DNA from: Oscillospiraceae bacterium
GTDB lineage: Bacteria; Bacillota; Clostridia; Oscillospirales; Oscillospiraceae
NCBI GenBank assembly: GCA_017435245.1
Contig: JAFSFK010000154.1
Span: 1-6,321, forward strand
Direction of reading: 5' to 3'
DNA: 6,321 bases
Positions within the stretch are counted from its first letter, which is position 1, and every line of letters begins with the position of its first letter. Of this stretch, positions 6,213 to 6,321 are shown one piece after another. Made by a program: the position numbers and the translations under genes. The notes below the pieces were generated by a model. It ran no database searches. It was not told the origin of the DNA and saw only the letters and a list, made by a program, of their open reading frames with translations.

Positions 6213-6321
6213 GGGCGATTATCAATCGCCCGCCCAATTATTTGTGTGCAAATAATTGGGATTTCCGGAGGAAATCATATATTATCACCTGTCGGTGATG
6301 GGATTTTGTTTTACAAAATCC
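6213..6321. repeat. Array of five adjacent perfect stem-loops, running to the window edge
   Basis: Five hairpins follow each other with almost no spacer. H1: GGGCGATT/AATCGCCC, 8 bp, loop ATC (6213-6231). H2: CCCAATTATTTG/CAAATAATTGGG, 12 bp, loop TGTG (6233-6260). H3: GATTTCC/GGAAATC, 7 bp, loop GGA (6260-6276). H4: ATCACC/GGTGAT, 6 bp, loop TGTC (6284-6299). H5: GGATTTTGT/ACAAAATCC, 9 bp, loop TTT (6301-6321). The arms differ in sequence from hairpin to hairpin, so this is not a tandem or CRISPR repeat. It contains no coding region I can support. It may be a palindromic intergenic repeat element or part of a structured RNA that continues past the edge. Confidence 0.65.

Noticed and set aside
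6213..6321. CRISPR array
   Set aside because: The hairpin arms differ from one another, and there is no repeated unit with regular spacers.

Overview
The window looks like ordinary chromosome from a Gram-positive, moderately GC-rich anaerobe of the Clostridia, probably an Oscillospiraceae/Ruminococcaceae-type gut bacterium. I base this on the Bacillus-like GlgC, the class III (YclM-like) aspartokinase, purine-rich GGAGG ribosome binding sites, and short palindromic intergenic repeats that I associate with that group from memory. The taxonomic placement is inference and rests on no database search.

Layout, left to right. Positions 1-541 (minus strand) hold the first 180 codons of glgC, ADP-glucose pyrophosphorylase for glycogen synthesis, cut by the window edge. 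Positions 542-929 have no gene: they hold the glgC leader with a possible promoter, a 103-bp inverted-repeat element (770-872), and a strong terminator for the aspartate-family operon (886-919). Positions 930-4476 (minus strand) hold that operon, transcribed hom, then lysC, then asd. Positions 4477-4668 are a compact divergent control region with two back-to-back promoters. Positions 4669-6129 (plus strand) are thrC. From 6130 to the end there is a terminator-like hairpin, a third copy of the repeat end seen near 770, and five perfect stem-loops packed side by side up to the last base.

The genes form most of one pathway. LysC phosphorylates aspartate and Asd reduces aspartyl phosphate to aspartate semialdehyde. 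Hom then reduces the semialdehyde to homoserine. After phosphorylation by a homoserine kinase that is not in this window, ThrC makes threonine. The semialdehyde also feeds lysine and diaminopimelate synthesis, and homoserine also feeds methionine synthesis. Regulation probably acts on LysC, which has two ACT domains, and at the divergent promoter region; Hom has no full ACT domain.

I see no new multi-gene system. The parts most worth a second look are non-coding: the mirror-image promoter pair sharing TTGCAA boxes 3 bp apart, the dispersed inverted repeat, and the tandem hairpin array at the right edge.
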